From positions 1,178,001-1,242,000 of the forward strand of contig CP102281.1 of the NCBI GenBank assembly GCA_025150425.1: a stretch of 64,000 nt of DNA. Reading direction: 5' to 3'. Numbering within the stretch: position 1 is the stretch's first letter; each line of letters starts with the position of its first letter. Shown in pieces: positions 44,594 to 52,878 of this stretch. The DNA comes from [Eubacterium] siraeum. Its GTDB lineage: Bacteria; Bacillota; Clostridia; Oscillospirales; Ruminococcaceae. The translations under genes were made by a program, and so were the position numbers. Below the pieces are notes generated by a model. That model worked only from the letters and a program-made list of their open reading frames with translations. It did not search any database and was not told the origin of the DNA.

Positions 44594-45016
44594 TTATGAT
44601 GCAAGTGCCTTACCGAGAGCAACGCACTGCTCGGTAGCTGTGTCATCGGGAGCTTCGTTGCAGATAACGCCTTCGCCTGCCATAACTGCGCCGTCAGCGA
44701 TGCACTGTTCCTCCCAGTTTCTCATCCATTCGCCGTCGCCCCAGCCGTAAGAACCGAAAAGTCCTACCTTCTTGCCTGAAAGCTTTGCTTCACAAGCGTT
44801 GAACATAGGCTCGAACTCACTGTCCTCAAGCTGTTCACTGCCCATTGAGGGACAACCGAAAGCGATAGAATCAAACTGATCTACCATATCCGCAGAGAAG
44901 TCGGCCGCTGTAAATACGCTTACCTCTGCGCCTGCGCTCTTTGCGCCCTCTGCAACCGAGCCTGCCATAGCCTCAGTGTTGCCTGTTCCGCTCCAATATA
45001 CTACTGCTGTTTTCAT
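44594..45016 (-). CDS. Flavodoxin
   Basis: A 140-residue FMN-binding electron carrier. The phosphate-binding loop is YWSGTGNTEAM at residues 7-17; the two ring-stacking loops are FGCPSMGSEQLED (about 53-65) and GSYGWGDGEWM (about 87-97). Such short flavodoxins replace ferredoxin when iron is scarce. The third gene of a minus-strand operon after DUF2325 and DUF3793 genes, read from a promoter with two GTTAG-type palindromes, it fits an iron-limitation response. Confidence 0.93.
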   Translation of the reverse strand: MKTAVVYWSGTGNTEAMAGSVAEGAKSAGAEVSVFTAADFSADMVDQFDSIAFGCPSMGSEQLEDSEFEPMFNACEAKLSGKKVGLFGSYGWGDGEWMRNWEEQCIADGAVMAGEGVICNEAPDDTATEQCVALGKALAS

Positions 45017-45049
45017 AATAAAAATCCTTTCATTCTGATATTTTTTATA

Positions 45050-45610
45050 TTATGCAACCGTAAGTTGCACGATACTCCTGCCGTTTGCCCACATCTTTTG
45101 GTAGACAGCTCTGCACTTGTCAAATCTCGCAAAGGTGCGCATAGCCTCGCACTCGTTGCAGTATACCTTCCAACAGCCCGTGCATCTGCTGTTTTTTCCC
45201 TCGTTATCAATAAATCCGATAACATCTCCAAGCGGATAACCTAAGAACAGCCCTATCTCATGCGGAAATAAATCGCTTTTCGCCAGCTTGCCGCCAAGTA
45301 CCTTAAGGCACAAATCAATATCTGTATTCTCGTATCCGTGACATTTCATAAAACGCTCAACGCCCGGTCGGCTGAAATCCTTAGCAAGACATTTTGCCCT
45401 GTATACATATATAAGTGCCGTGTTCTCACGCTTTCTCAGAACCGTTACGGTAATTCCCTTGCCGGACAGTTCCTTGTTCCAACGCTCTACAGCCTTGTTA
45501 AGCTCATCCGTACTGCTGTATCTGTAATTGAAAAGATTCGCTGTCTTTAGCGATGCAAGAGTAGGGGAGCAGTTGTCAATCAGATATTGTTCAAAACAGT
45601 ATCCGTTCAT
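45050..45610 (-). CDS. DUF3793 family protein
   Basis: A 186-residue protein recognised as DUF3793, common in Clostridia and of unknown function. Visible features: CFEQYLIDNCSPTLASLKTA at the start, the central FPHEIGLFLGYPLGDVIGFI near residue 122, and a cluster of cysteines, CTGCWKVYCNECEAM, near 148, which could bind a metal. Members are often found next to flavodoxin and iron uptake genes (family knowledge). It overlaps the DUF2325 gene by 4 bases. Confidence 0.85.
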   Translation of the reverse strand: MNGYCFEQYLIDNCSPTLASLKTANLFNYRYSSTDELNKAVERWNKELSGKGITVTVLRKRENTALIYVYRAKCLAKDFSRPGVERFMKCHGYENTDIDLCLKVLGGKLAKSDLFPHEIGLFLGYPLGDVIGFIDNEGKNSRCTGCWKVYCNECEAMRTFARFDKCRAVYQKMWANGRSIVQLTVA

Positions 45611-45897
45611 AATGATGCACTTCTTTCCGCTAAAAGCTGTGATAAAGCAACCACACTGCTTGAGTGTACTCTTGCCACAGGAACACTGTTGCGCTTTGCC
45701 TCCTGTGTTGCACTCAGCATCATCTTGTGCGATACAGTATTTGTAAACAGTATCAGTAAATCGGGAGTGCCGACCTTCTTTTTAAGCGAGCTGTTTTCCT
45801 TTACAAAGACTTTAGCCTTATCGTAACCGTAAGCCTTGCATATATCCGCATAGCGTGTTTCCATGCGCTCGTTACCGCCGATTATTACTACGCTCAT
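45607..45897 (-). CDS. DUF2325 domain protein
   Basis: A 96-residue small protein with the DUF2325 pattern: VVIIGGNERMETRYADICKA at the start, the central PDLLILFTNTVSHKMM and the Ser-rich VARVHSSSV strand. The fold is probably Rossmann-like; no activity is known. First gene of the DUF2325-DUF3793-flavodoxin operon; its ribosome site is AAAGGA. The pair with DUF3793 recurs in clostridial iron-related loci (family knowledge). Confidence 0.85.
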   Translation of the reverse strand: MSVVIIGGNERMETRYADICKAYGYDKAKVFVKENSSLKKKVGTPDLLILFTNTVSHKMMLSATQEAKRNSVPVARVHSSSVVALSQLLAERSASL

Positions 45898-45921
45898 ATC
45901 CTGTCCTTTCTGTTTAAATGT

Positions 45922-46051
45922 GTTAGTTTAAACTAACCATATCCGTTTAAATAAACGGCGAAATGCCGTTTATTCGTTAAGTTGTCTTATGTAAACTGTG
46001 TTAGCATAAGCTAACTGTATATAGTTTATCATACGGTTTTCGTTTTGTCAA
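45922..46051 (-). promoter_or_regulatory. Promoter and paired palindromic operators of the flavodoxin operon
   Basis: On the minus strand TTGACA (46046-46051), 17-bp spacer, TAAACT (46023-46028), partly inside the end of lysR. Two 16-bp palindromes follow: GTTAGCATAAGCTAAC at 46000-46015, which covers the start of transcription, and GTTAGTTTAAACTAAC at 45922-45937, near the ribosome site. Both fit GTTAG-n6-CTAAC, which resembles DtxR/IdeR- or MntR-type metal-repressor boxes. Between them lies CCGTTTA-AA-TAAACGG (45943-45958) and an overlapping TAAACGGC/GCCGTTTA hairpin. Confidence 0.75.
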
Positions 46052-46940
46052 TAGGACATCGGTAATTTTTATAGAATTTTTTTGCCTCTGTAACAAATTC
46101 AAAAGCAGGCTCGCCTTTTATCAGTTTCTTTGAATACAGCCCCAATAACACCGGTGCCAATCCGTCGATGCGGATATATTCAAGTTCGCTGTCATTCATA
46201 CACGGCATCATCGGAAAAGCGGTTACCCCAAGCCCTGCCTTCGCCATAGCAAAAGCTGCCTCGCACCCGTCCGCAAGCAGTACGTTGCTGTTATTCGGCA
46301 GACCGAGCTTCATATACCCTTCCATTGCCGCATCGGGACACTTGTGCCTTTTAATAAGTATAACACGTCTGCCGTTTATATCGTTTATATTTATGCTTTT
46401 TCTTCCGCTCAGTTCATCGTCTTTCCGGCATATCAGCATAACCGGACACTCACACAGTGCAGTAAAGCACTCTGCTTTTGCGGCTTCGTTTTCAGCCTTG
46501 ATAGCGAATATGATCTGCAACTTGTTTTCCTCAAGCAGATTATCAAGCGATTTGAATGGCATCATAGTAATCTCCGGCTCAAAATTCGGATACATCTTCC
46601 CGATAATGTTCATCACCGGTACAGCCGCATCAAGCTCGTACTGATTATGAACACCGATAGCTACTGTCCGTTTTTTCTCCTTAACATTGGTACTCAGACG
46701 ATGTATGGAATTCATCGCCGTCCTGACTATCGTTTCCGCATCGCCTATAAAAATCAGTCCCTCTTTTGTAAGCTGAACGCTTTTGTTCGTTCTCAGAAAT
46801 AACCGCACCCCAAGCTCCGCCTCAAGCGATGAAATCTGATGGCTGACGGCAGGCTGGCTTATATTCACCATTTCTGCCGCTTTTGAAAAATTGAGGGTTT
46901 CCGCAACCGCAAGAAAGCATTCAAGCTGAGTAGTATTCAT
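46029..46940 (-). CDS. LysR family transcriptional regulator
   Basis: A 303-residue LysR-type regulator. The N-terminal winged helix (ECFLAVAETLNFSKAAEMVN, then ISQPAVSHQISSLE) is followed by a two-lobed ligand domain. Regulators of this type usually act on a divergent gene, here the marR-ABC-ABC cassette, whose promoter overlaps its own. The downstream flavodoxin operon starts in its last codons. Effector unknown. Confidence 0.92.
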   Translation of the reverse strand: MNTTQLECFLAVAETLNFSKAAEMVNISQPAVSHQISSLEAELGVRLFLRTNKSVQLTKEGLIFIGDAETIVRTAMNSIHRLSTNVKEKKRTVAIGVHNQYELDAAVPVMNIIGKMYPNFEPEITMMPFKSLDNLLEENKLQIIFAIKAENEAAKAECFTALCECPVMLICRKDDELSGRKSININDINGRRVILIKRHKCPDAAMEGYMKLGLPNNSNVLLADGCEAAFAMAKAGLGVTAFPMMPCMNDSELEYIRIDGLAPVLLGLYSKKLIKGEPAFEFVTEAKKFYKNYRCPIDKTKTV

Positions 46941-46981
46941 AACAAACTCCTTTTTTAATTAACGATAAATATTCTTTATTG

Positions 46982-47028
46982 ATTATAACATATTTGTATT
47001 TTACATTCAAGACCGTTTGGTGTATTAT
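46982..47028. promoter_or_regulatory. Overlapping divergent promoters of lysR and marR cassette 2
   Basis: Minus strand: TTGAAT (47005-47010), 17-bp spacer, TATAAT (46982-46987) for lysR. Plus strand: TTTACA (47000-47005), 17-bp spacer, TATTAT (47023-47028) for marR. The two -35 boxes share a base, so polymerase binding at one excludes the other. Confidence 0.75.
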
Positions 47029-47079
47029 TATCAATAGAGATAAACTGTTAGCATATTACCGGTAAGGAGGTTAACCGTT

Positions 47080-47544
47080 ATGAATGAAACCGACATTCAG
47101 GCGATAATGATTGATAACAAGACCATAAATCAGCGTATCGAAAACAGCCTGAACGTGATTTTTGCCGATATTGACATTACTGCGGCACAGGGCAGAGTGC
47201 TTATGTATATTGCAAATTCCCCCGATAAAGATATATTCGCCGCCGACTTGCATAAACATCTTTGCATCTCAAAGCCTTCGGTTTCCGCACTTATTAAAAA
47301 GCTGAGAAAATCGGGATATATAAGCTGTACAGGCTGTGAAAGCGATGAACGCTACAAGAATCTAACAGCAACAAATAAGGGCAGACAAACAGCAGGACTT
47401 ATATCCTGTCACATGAGGAATATAGAGCAGGCGGCATTCCGCAGTTTTACAGATTCCGAGCTGGATGAATTCATGCGGCTTCAGAAAAAGCTGCTGAACA
47501 ATATAGACAACATAAATACAGATAACTTGAAACAGAAAGGATGA
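47080..47544 (+). CDS. MarR family transcriptional regulator of ABC cassette 2
   Basis: A 154-residue winged-helix protein: LHKHLCISKPSVSALIKKLR (about residues 57-76) is the recognition region and SDERYKNLTATNKG the wing. It lies 8 bp before a heterodimeric ABC exporter and probably represses it. Palindromes TTACCGGTAA (47056-47065) and GGTTAACC (47069-47076) overlap its AAGGAGG ribosome site and could be its operators. Only modestly similar to the MarR at 18730, so the cassettes are not recent copies. Confidence 0.9.
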   Translation: MNETDIQAIMIDNKTINQRIENSLNVIFADIDITAAQGRVLMYIANSPDKDIFAADLHKHLCISKPSVSALIKKLRKSGYISCTGCESDERYKNLTATNKGRQTAGLISCHMRNIEQAAFRSFTDSELDEFMRLQKKLLNNIDNINTDNLKQKG

Positions 47545-47552
47545 CAGATTAA

Positions 47553-49298
47553 GTGAAAGAGCTTCTCAAACAGGTAAAGCAGTACAAGAAGGATTCTATA
47601 TTAGCTCCCGTCTATTCGGCACTTGAGGTTGTTATGGAGGTAATAATCCCTTTCGTAATGGCGTTGCTGATCGACGAAGGCGTAGAGAAAGGCAATATGA
47701 ACAAGATACAGCTTTACGGAATAATTATGATAGTCCTCGCTATGATAAGTCTTTTTGCAGGAATGATGGCAGGCAAATATGCCGCAAGCGCATCATCGGG
47801 CTTTGCCTGTAATTTAAGAGAGGCGATGTACCGTAACATACAGCGCTTCTCGTTTTCAAACATAGACAAGTTCAGTACAGCAGGACTTGTTACCCGTATG
47901 ACGACCGATGTAACAAACGTTCAGAACGCATATCAGATGATAATAAGAATAGCCGTGAGAGCGCCTCTTATGCTGATAAGCAGTATGGTTATGTGCTTTG
48001 TGGTAAATGCGGATATGAGCTTTATATTCCTCGGTGCTATAGTTTTCCTTGCGGCAGTTCTTGTGATAATTATGCTCAGGGCGATGAAGATTTTCAATGT
48101 GGCATTCACAAAATATGATGACCTTAACGCAAGCGTACAGGAGAATATCTCAGGCATCAGAGTGGTGAAATCGTACGTCCGTGAGGATTATGAGAACGAA
48201 AAGTTCAAGAAAGCCTCCGGCAATCTTTACAATATGTTCAAAAAAGCCGAAAGCACCCTTGCTTTCAATAACCCTGTGATGATGCTTGTGATTTATGCCT
48301 GTATTATGGCAATCTGCTGGTTCGGAGCTAAGTTTATCGTTGTTGACAAGACCTTGCAGATAGGCGAGCTTACATCGCTGTTCAGCTATGTAATGGGTTC
48401 ACTGATGTCGCTTATGATGCTCTCGATGATATTCGTTATGATTACAATGAGCGTTGCAAGTATGCGCCGTATAACCGAAGTTCTGCGTGAACAGCCAGAT
48501 CTTGCCGAGCCTTTCGCTCCCGTGGAGTTAATGTCAAACGGCAGCATAGACTTTGATAATGTGCATTTCAGATACCATAAGACAAGCGAGGAGGAGGTCC
48601 TCACCGACATAAACCTGCACATAAAGTCAGGTGAAACTATCGGCATAATCGGCGGAACTGGCTGTGGAAAGACCAGTCTTGTAAATCTTATCAGCCGTCT
48701 TTATGATGTACAGCAGGGAAGTGTAAAGGTAGGCGGCGTTGATGTAAAGGACTACGATATGAAGTTCCTGCGTGATCAGGTATCGGTAGTACTTCAGAAG
48801 AACGTCCTGTTCTCAGGCACTATACTTGATAATCTGCGCTGGGGCAACGAAAACGCCACCGAGGAAGAATGTATCGAGGCTTGTAAGTGGGCTTGCGCAG
48901 ATGAGTTCATCGAGCGTTTCCCCGATAAGTACAATACGGTTATTGAGCGTGGCGGTACTAACGTATCCGGCGGTCAGAAACAGCGTATATGTATAGCAAG
49001 AGCACTTCTCAAAAAGCCTGCCGTGCTTATCCTTGACGATTCCACAAGCGCAGTGGATACGGCTACAGACGCAAAGATAAGAGCGGCATTCCAAAAGTGC
49101 ATACCCGGTACAACCAAGATAATTATTGCACAGCGTGTATCAAGCGTTCAGGATGCAGATCGCATAGTCGTTCTTGACGACGGCAGAATAAACGGTGTAG
49201 GAACGCACGATGAGCTTGTTGCCAATAATGAGATATACAGAGATATATACGAATCTCAGACAAAGGATGGCGGCGACTTTGACCGCCCCCGGAATTAA
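47553..49298 (+). CDS. ABC exporter half-transporter, degenerate-site subunit
   Basis: A 581-residue half-transporter of standard length. Six membrane segments lie within about residues 15-300. The ATPase domain has Walker A GGTGCGKTS, signature VSGGQKQR and Walker B LILDDSTSAVD, with Asp in the place of the catalytic Glu. Unlike the equivalent protein at 19199 it has no large external insert. The start is GTG at 47553, with AAAGGATG 13 bases before it, a long spacing. The catalytic partner follows after 18 bp. Confidence 0.92.
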   Translation: MKELLKQVKQYKKDSILAPVYSALEVVMEVIIPFVMALLIDEGVEKGNMNKIQLYGIIMIVLAMISLFAGMMAGKYAASASSGFACNLREAMYRNIQRFSFSNIDKFSTAGLVTRMTTDVTNVQNAYQMIIRIAVRAPLMLISSMVMCFVVNADMSFIFLGAIVFLAAVLVIIMLRAMKIFNVAFTKYDDLNASVQENISGIRVVKSYVREDYENEKFKKASGNLYNMFKKAESTLAFNNPVMMLVIYACIMAICWFGAKFIVVDKTLQIGELTSLFSYVMGSLMSLMMLSMIFVMITMSVASMRRITEVLREQPDLAEPFAPVELMSNGSIDFDNVHFRYHKTSEEEVLTDINLHIKSGETIGIIGGTGCGKTSLVNLISRLYDVQQGSVKVGGVDVKDYDMKFLRDQVSVVLQKNVLFSGTILDNLRWGNENATEEECIEACKWACADEFIERFPDKYNTVIERGGTNVSGGQKQRICIARALLKKPAVLILDDSTSAVDTATDAKIRAAFQKCIPGTTKIIIAQRVSSVQDADRIVVLDDGRINGVGTHDELVANNEIYRDIYESQTKDGGDFDRPRN

Positions 49299-49316
49299 GG
49301 AAAGGAGCGTAACGTA

Positions 49317-51224
49317 ATGGATAAAAGAAAAATGGGACCCCGTCCCGATGTTTCACCGAAGGAACAGGTAAAACTGCTCGGCAGAATTATTAAATACACA
49401 TTCAGTCACTATAAATTCTCGTGTATCTGCGTTGTTGTATGTATTCTTGTGCAGGCGGTCACAACGCTTGTCGGAATGCTTTTTATACAGTCGCTTATCG
49501 ACGATTATATCAAGCCTATGATTGCAGCCAAAAGCACAGACTTCACACCTCTTGCGTTTGCAATGCTCAGACTTGCGATTGTTTACGTTGTCGGTCTTGC
49601 GGCATCTTATGCGTATAACAGGATAATGGTAAACGTAGGACAAGGTACGCTCAGAAACTTCCGTAACGACCTTTTCACCAATATGGAAAAGCTCCCGATA
49701 AAGTATTTTGACACACACCAGCACGGCGATATAATGTCGGTTTATACAAATGATATTGATACATTCAGACAGTTTATCTGTCAGAGTATACCTCAGGTGA
49801 TAAACTGCGGTACTACAGTTATAATCTCACTTGTTTCTATGCTTATTATGAGTATACCGATGACGATACTTGCCGTAGGTATGGCGGCTGTGATGCTTGT
49901 TGTAACAAAGAAGATCGCCGCAAAATCAGGTAAATATTTCGGTAAACAGCAGCACGATCTGGGCGAGGTTGATGGCTTTATAGAAGAAATGCTTGACGGT
50001 CAGAAGGTAGTAAAGGTGTTCTGTCACGAGCAGGAGGCAATAGACGATTTTGTAAAGATAAACGATAACCTAAGAAATAGTGCATATAAGGCAAACAAGT
50101 ATGCGAATATCCTGATGCCGATAAACGCCAATATAGGCAACATCAGTTATGTTTTATGTGCGTTGCTCGGCGCAGTGCTTGCAACAAACGGCTTCGGCGG
50201 TCTTACTCTCGGTACTATTGTTTCATTCTGTACTCTCAACAAGAATTTCACAAACCCGATTTCACAGCTAAGCCAGCAGATGACGTTCGTGATAATGGCT
50301 TCAGCAGGTGCAAAGCGTCTGTTTGATCTTATGGATCAGAAGCCTGAACACGATGACGGTTATGTTGAGCTTGTCAATGCCGAAATTGATGAAAACGGCA
50401 ATATTACGGAGGTCGATCACCGCACAGGCAAATGGGCGTGGAAGCATCCTCATAAGGCTGACGGTACGGTTTCGTATAAAAGGCAGGAGGGCGGTATCGT
50501 CTTTGACGGTGTAGATTTTGGCTACACTGACGAAAAAATGGTGCTTCATGACATAAAGCTATATGCAAAGCCCGGTCAGAAGATTGCATTTGTAGGCTCG
50601 ACCGGTGCAGGAAAAACTACCATAACCAATCTTATTAACCGTTTCTACGATATTCAGGACGGTAAGATAAGATATGACGAGATCAATATTAATAAGATAA
50701 AGAAGCCAGAACTGCGTAAGTCGCTCGGCATCGTTTTACAGGAAACCAATCTGTTCACAGGTACGGTAATGGATAATATCAGATACGGCAAGCTGGACGC
50801 AACGGATGAAGAATGTATAGCCGCCGCAAAGCTTGCTAATGCCGACAGCTTTATAAGAAGACTCCCCGACGGTTATCAGACTATGCTTACAGGCGACGGC
50901 GCTAATTTAAGTCAGGGTCAGCGTCAGCTGTTATCTATAGCAAGAGCGGCGGTCGCAGATCCGCCTGTACTGATTCTTGATGAGGCTACCTCGTCAATAG
51001 ATACCCGTACCGAAAAGCTCGTGCAGGCGGGAATGGACGCACTTATGCACGGCAGAACAACGTTCGTTATCGCTCACAGGCTTTCAACCGTGCGCAACTC
51101 CGATTGTATTATGGTGCTTGAGCAGGGCAGAATTATCGAGCGTGGCACGCATGACGAACTTATAGAAAAGAAGGGCAAGTATTACAGCCTGTACACCGGT
51201 AACTTCTCGGAAGAAACCGCCTGA
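49317..51224 (+). CDS. ABC exporter half-transporter, catalytic subunit
   Basis: A 635-residue partner of the preceding gene. Six membrane segments span about residues 30-320. An insert of roughly 55 residues (about 340-395, charged, with NAEIDENGNITEVDHRTG) lies between the membrane and ATPase domains. Walker A is GSTGAGKTT, the signature LSQGQRQL, and Walker B LILDEATSSID with the catalytic Glu. The SQGQ signature and DE Walker B match the catalytic subunit at 21504. A terminator follows. Confidence 0.93.
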   Translation: MDKRKMGPRPDVSPKEQVKLLGRIIKYTFSHYKFSCICVVVCILVQAVTTLVGMLFIQSLIDDYIKPMIAAKSTDFTPLAFAMLRLAIVYVVGLAASYAYNRIMVNVGQGTLRNFRNDLFTNMEKLPIKYFDTHQHGDIMSVYTNDIDTFRQFICQSIPQVINCGTTVIISLVSMLIMSIPMTILAVGMAAVMLVVTKKIAAKSGKYFGKQQHDLGEVDGFIEEMLDGQKVVKVFCHEQEAIDDFVKINDNLRNSAYKANKYANILMPINANIGNISYVLCALLGAVLATNGFGGLTLGTIVSFCTLNKNFTNPISQLSQQMTFVIMASAGAKRLFDLMDQKPEHDDGYVELVNAEIDENGNITEVDHRTGKWAWKHPHKADGTVSYKRQEGGIVFDGVDFGYTDEKMVLHDIKLYAKPGQKIAFVGSTGAGKTTITNLINRFYDIQDGKIRYDEININKIKKPELRKSLGIVLQETNLFTGTVMDNIRYGKLDATDEECIAAAKLANADSFIRRLPDGYQTMLTGDGANLSQGQRQLLSIARAAVADPPVLILDEATSSIDTRTEKLVQAGMDALMHGRTTFVIAHRLSTVRNSDCIMVLEQGRIIERGTHDELIEKKGKYYSLYTGNFSEETA

Positions 51225-51289
51225 GGCAGTAAGCCGCCGCAACCTTGTTCGCCTTTCTTGAGGCAGGCAGTTTGTTAACATCTTCGCAG

Positions 51290-51321
51290 AATCCGCTGTT
51301 TTTATAACGGCGGATTTTTTT
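51290..51321 (+). terminator. Intrinsic terminator of ABC cassette 2
   Basis: AATCCGC pairs with GCGGATT across a 13-nt loop, followed by a run of Ts. Confidence 0.8.
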
Positions 51322-51340
51322 ATAAAAATATTGAAATAGG

Positions 51341-51369
51341 TTGAATTTATCCTAACACTCTGATATAAT
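51341..51369 (+). promoter_or_regulatory. Promoter of the antitoxin/doc remnant
   Basis: TTGAAT (51341-51346), 17-bp spacer, TATAAT (51364-51369), 22 bp before the antitoxin start. Confidence 0.75.
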
Positions 51370-51391
51370 ATAATTACAGGAGGGATTGCAT

Positions 51392-51634
51392 ATGACCGTA
51401 AACACTAAAACGATGGTTTCGATTACTGAAGCAAATCAGAATTTTTCAAAAGTCGCCCGTCTCGTTGATGAAAACGGCTCTGCCGTGATACTGAAAAATA
51501 ACGTTCCTCGTTATATAGTAATGGAGTTTTCTGAAGCAGAAAAGTTGCAAACGGCATCAGATGAAGATGTAATGAGCGTTTCCAAAAAGCTGATAGAAAA
51601 GAATATCCGGGCATACAAGGAGCTTGCAAAATGA
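51392..51634 (+). CDS. Type II antitoxin, Phd/YefM family
   Basis: An 80-residue antitoxin from the ATG at 51392, behind AGGAGG. The Phd/YefM pattern is clear: VSITEANQNFSKVARLVDE in the DNA-binding half, AVILKNNVPRYIVM, then a helical C-terminus that would wrap the toxin. Such proteins repress their own promoter and neutralise a Doc or YoeB toxin. The stop overlaps (ATGA) a Doc-like frame that is broken, so the antitoxin may now be an orphan repressor. Confidence 0.87.
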   Translation: MTVNTKTMVSITEANQNFSKVARLVDENGSAVILKNNVPRYIVMEFSEAEKLQTASDEDVMSVSKKLIEKNIRAYKELAK

Positions 51635-51777
51635 TAAAACTTACAAAAGAACAGGTTGTATCAATACACAGTTCTTTGATTAAAGCAAGCGGAGGAACTG
51701 ATGGAGTGCGGGATGATGGTTTGCTCGAATCAGCTCTTGAATCACCGTTTCAAATGAAGAATTATCCGTATGGCTGA
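51631..51777 (+). pseudogene. Truncated death-on-curing (Doc/Fic) toxin
   Basis: A 48-residue frame, too short to have been listed by ordinary gene finders, starts at ATG 51631 overlapping the antitoxin stop. It reads MIKLTKEQVVSIHSSLIKAS and then GGTDGVRDDGLLESALESPF, which is the start of Doc-family toxins of about 125 residues. It ends after PYG at a TGA. The catalytic HPFxxGNKR region, which phosphorylates EF-Tu in Doc, is missing, and no remnant of it was seen in the next 130 bp in any frame. The toxin has therefore been inactivated by deletion. Confidence 0.85.
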
Positions 51778-51796
51778 GTTCTCACAATTGAATTTT

Positions 51797-51833
51797 GAAA
51801 AAAGGAGGTGTAATTTCGCTTCCTTTTTTCATA
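51797..51833 (+). terminator. Intrinsic terminator after the doc remnant
   Basis: GAAAAAAGGA pairs with TCCTTTTTTC across a 14-nt loop. The T run is within the right arm. Confidence 0.65.
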
Positions 51834-51848
51834 CTGCGAATAATCCTA

Positions 51849-51877
51849 TTGCCAGCCGAACTTATTTATGGTATCAT
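51849..51877 (+). promoter_or_regulatory. Promoter of the GH26 gene
   Basis: TTGCCA (51849-51854), 17-bp spacer, TATCAT (51872-51877), 32 bp before the start. Confidence 0.6.
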
Positions 51878-51909
51878 TATATAGAGATTTACCCGAAAGG
51901 AGAACGCTT

Positions 51910-52878
51910 ATGAGCGATAAATTATATACCTCTTCAAACCCGAATGCACAGCAGGGTGTACGCAATGTGCTTAAATATCTGTCCGATATAACCTACGAAA
52001 AAATCATAACCGGACAGCATACGCAGACTATGGCACAGGAAGAGCTTCATCTTATAGAAAAGGTCACAGGAAAACAGCCTGCACTTCTCGGTTTTGAACT
52101 GCTTTCATATTCACCGAATATCAACTATTCCGATACGGACGATGAATGTATGACAGAGGTCATGGAGAATTACGGCACTCTTAAAAGAGTGTGGGAGTGG
52201 GCAGAGAAAAAGGGACTTATCACTATGTGCTGGCACTGGTTTTCTCCGCTTTACGGCAGGTCAAAATCGTTTTTCAGCGAAAATACCGACTTTGACGCAA
52301 GCAAGGCTGTGATTGACGGTACACCCGAAAATAAAGCTCTGCTTTCCGATATGGATACAATGGCAGGAATACTCCGACCCTTCTGCGAAAAGGGAGTGCC
52401 GATTCTGTGGCGACCCTTTCACGAGGGCGACGGCGATTGGTTCTGGTGGGGCAAAAAAGGAGCGGATACCGTTAAAAAGCTGTTCCGCCTTATGCACGAC
52501 AGATACACTGACAAGTTTCATCTTGACAATCTTATATGGGTATGGAACTCGCAGGTTCCTGAGTGCTACCCCGGTGATGGTGTCGTGGATATCATATCAA
52601 GGGATATGTATCCGCCTGAACACGAGCATACCTCGCAGAGCGAAATGTACTATAACCTGTGTGAGATAACGTCTGAAAAGAAAATAACGATAATCGGTGA
52701 AACAGGTACATTGCCGAGTCCCGAAGCGGTAGTATCCGAAAAAGTCGGCTGGTCGTCCTATATGACGTGGTCAAAACCGTTCTGCCTTACCGAAAAGTTC
52801 AATACCTTCGAACAGCTTAAAAAGGTGTATAACAGCGAATATGCCGTAACTAAGGACACGCTTCCCGATTTGTATTGA
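51910..52878 (+). CDS. Glycoside hydrolase family 26 (beta-mannanase-like)
   Basis: A 322-residue single-domain GH26 enzyme from ATG 51910, behind AAAGGAG. The acid/base Glu172 lies in RPFHEGDGDWFWWG, a family hallmark, and the nucleophile is Glu264 in IIGETG. GH26 enzymes mostly cut beta-1,4-mannan, some lichenan or xylan. There is no signal peptide, dockerin or binding module, so it probably acts in the cytoplasm on imported oligosaccharides, matching the cytoplasmic GH36 enzyme elsewhere in the window. Its own promoter makes it a single-gene unit. Confidence 0.92.
   Translation: MSDKLYTSSNPNAQQGVRNVLKYLSDITYEKIITGQHTQTMAQEELHLIEKVTGKQPALLGFELLSYSPNINYSDTDDECMTEVMENYGTLKRVWEWAEKKGLITMCWHWFSPLYGRSKSFFSENTDFDASKAVIDGTPENKALLSDMDTMAGILRPFCEKGVPILWRPFHEGDGDWFWWGKKGADTVKKLFRLMHDRYTDKFHLDNLIWVWNSQVPECYPGDGVVDIISRDMYPPEHEHTSQSEMYYNLCEITSEKKITIIGETGTLPSPEAVVSEKVGWSSYMTWSKPFCLTEKFNTFEQLKKVYNSEYAVTKDTLPDLY

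Noticed and set aside
46344-46802. Plus-strand frames over the LysR gene
   Set aside because: They are antisense shadows; the minus-strand frame has a full LysR helix-turn-helix and a promoter.
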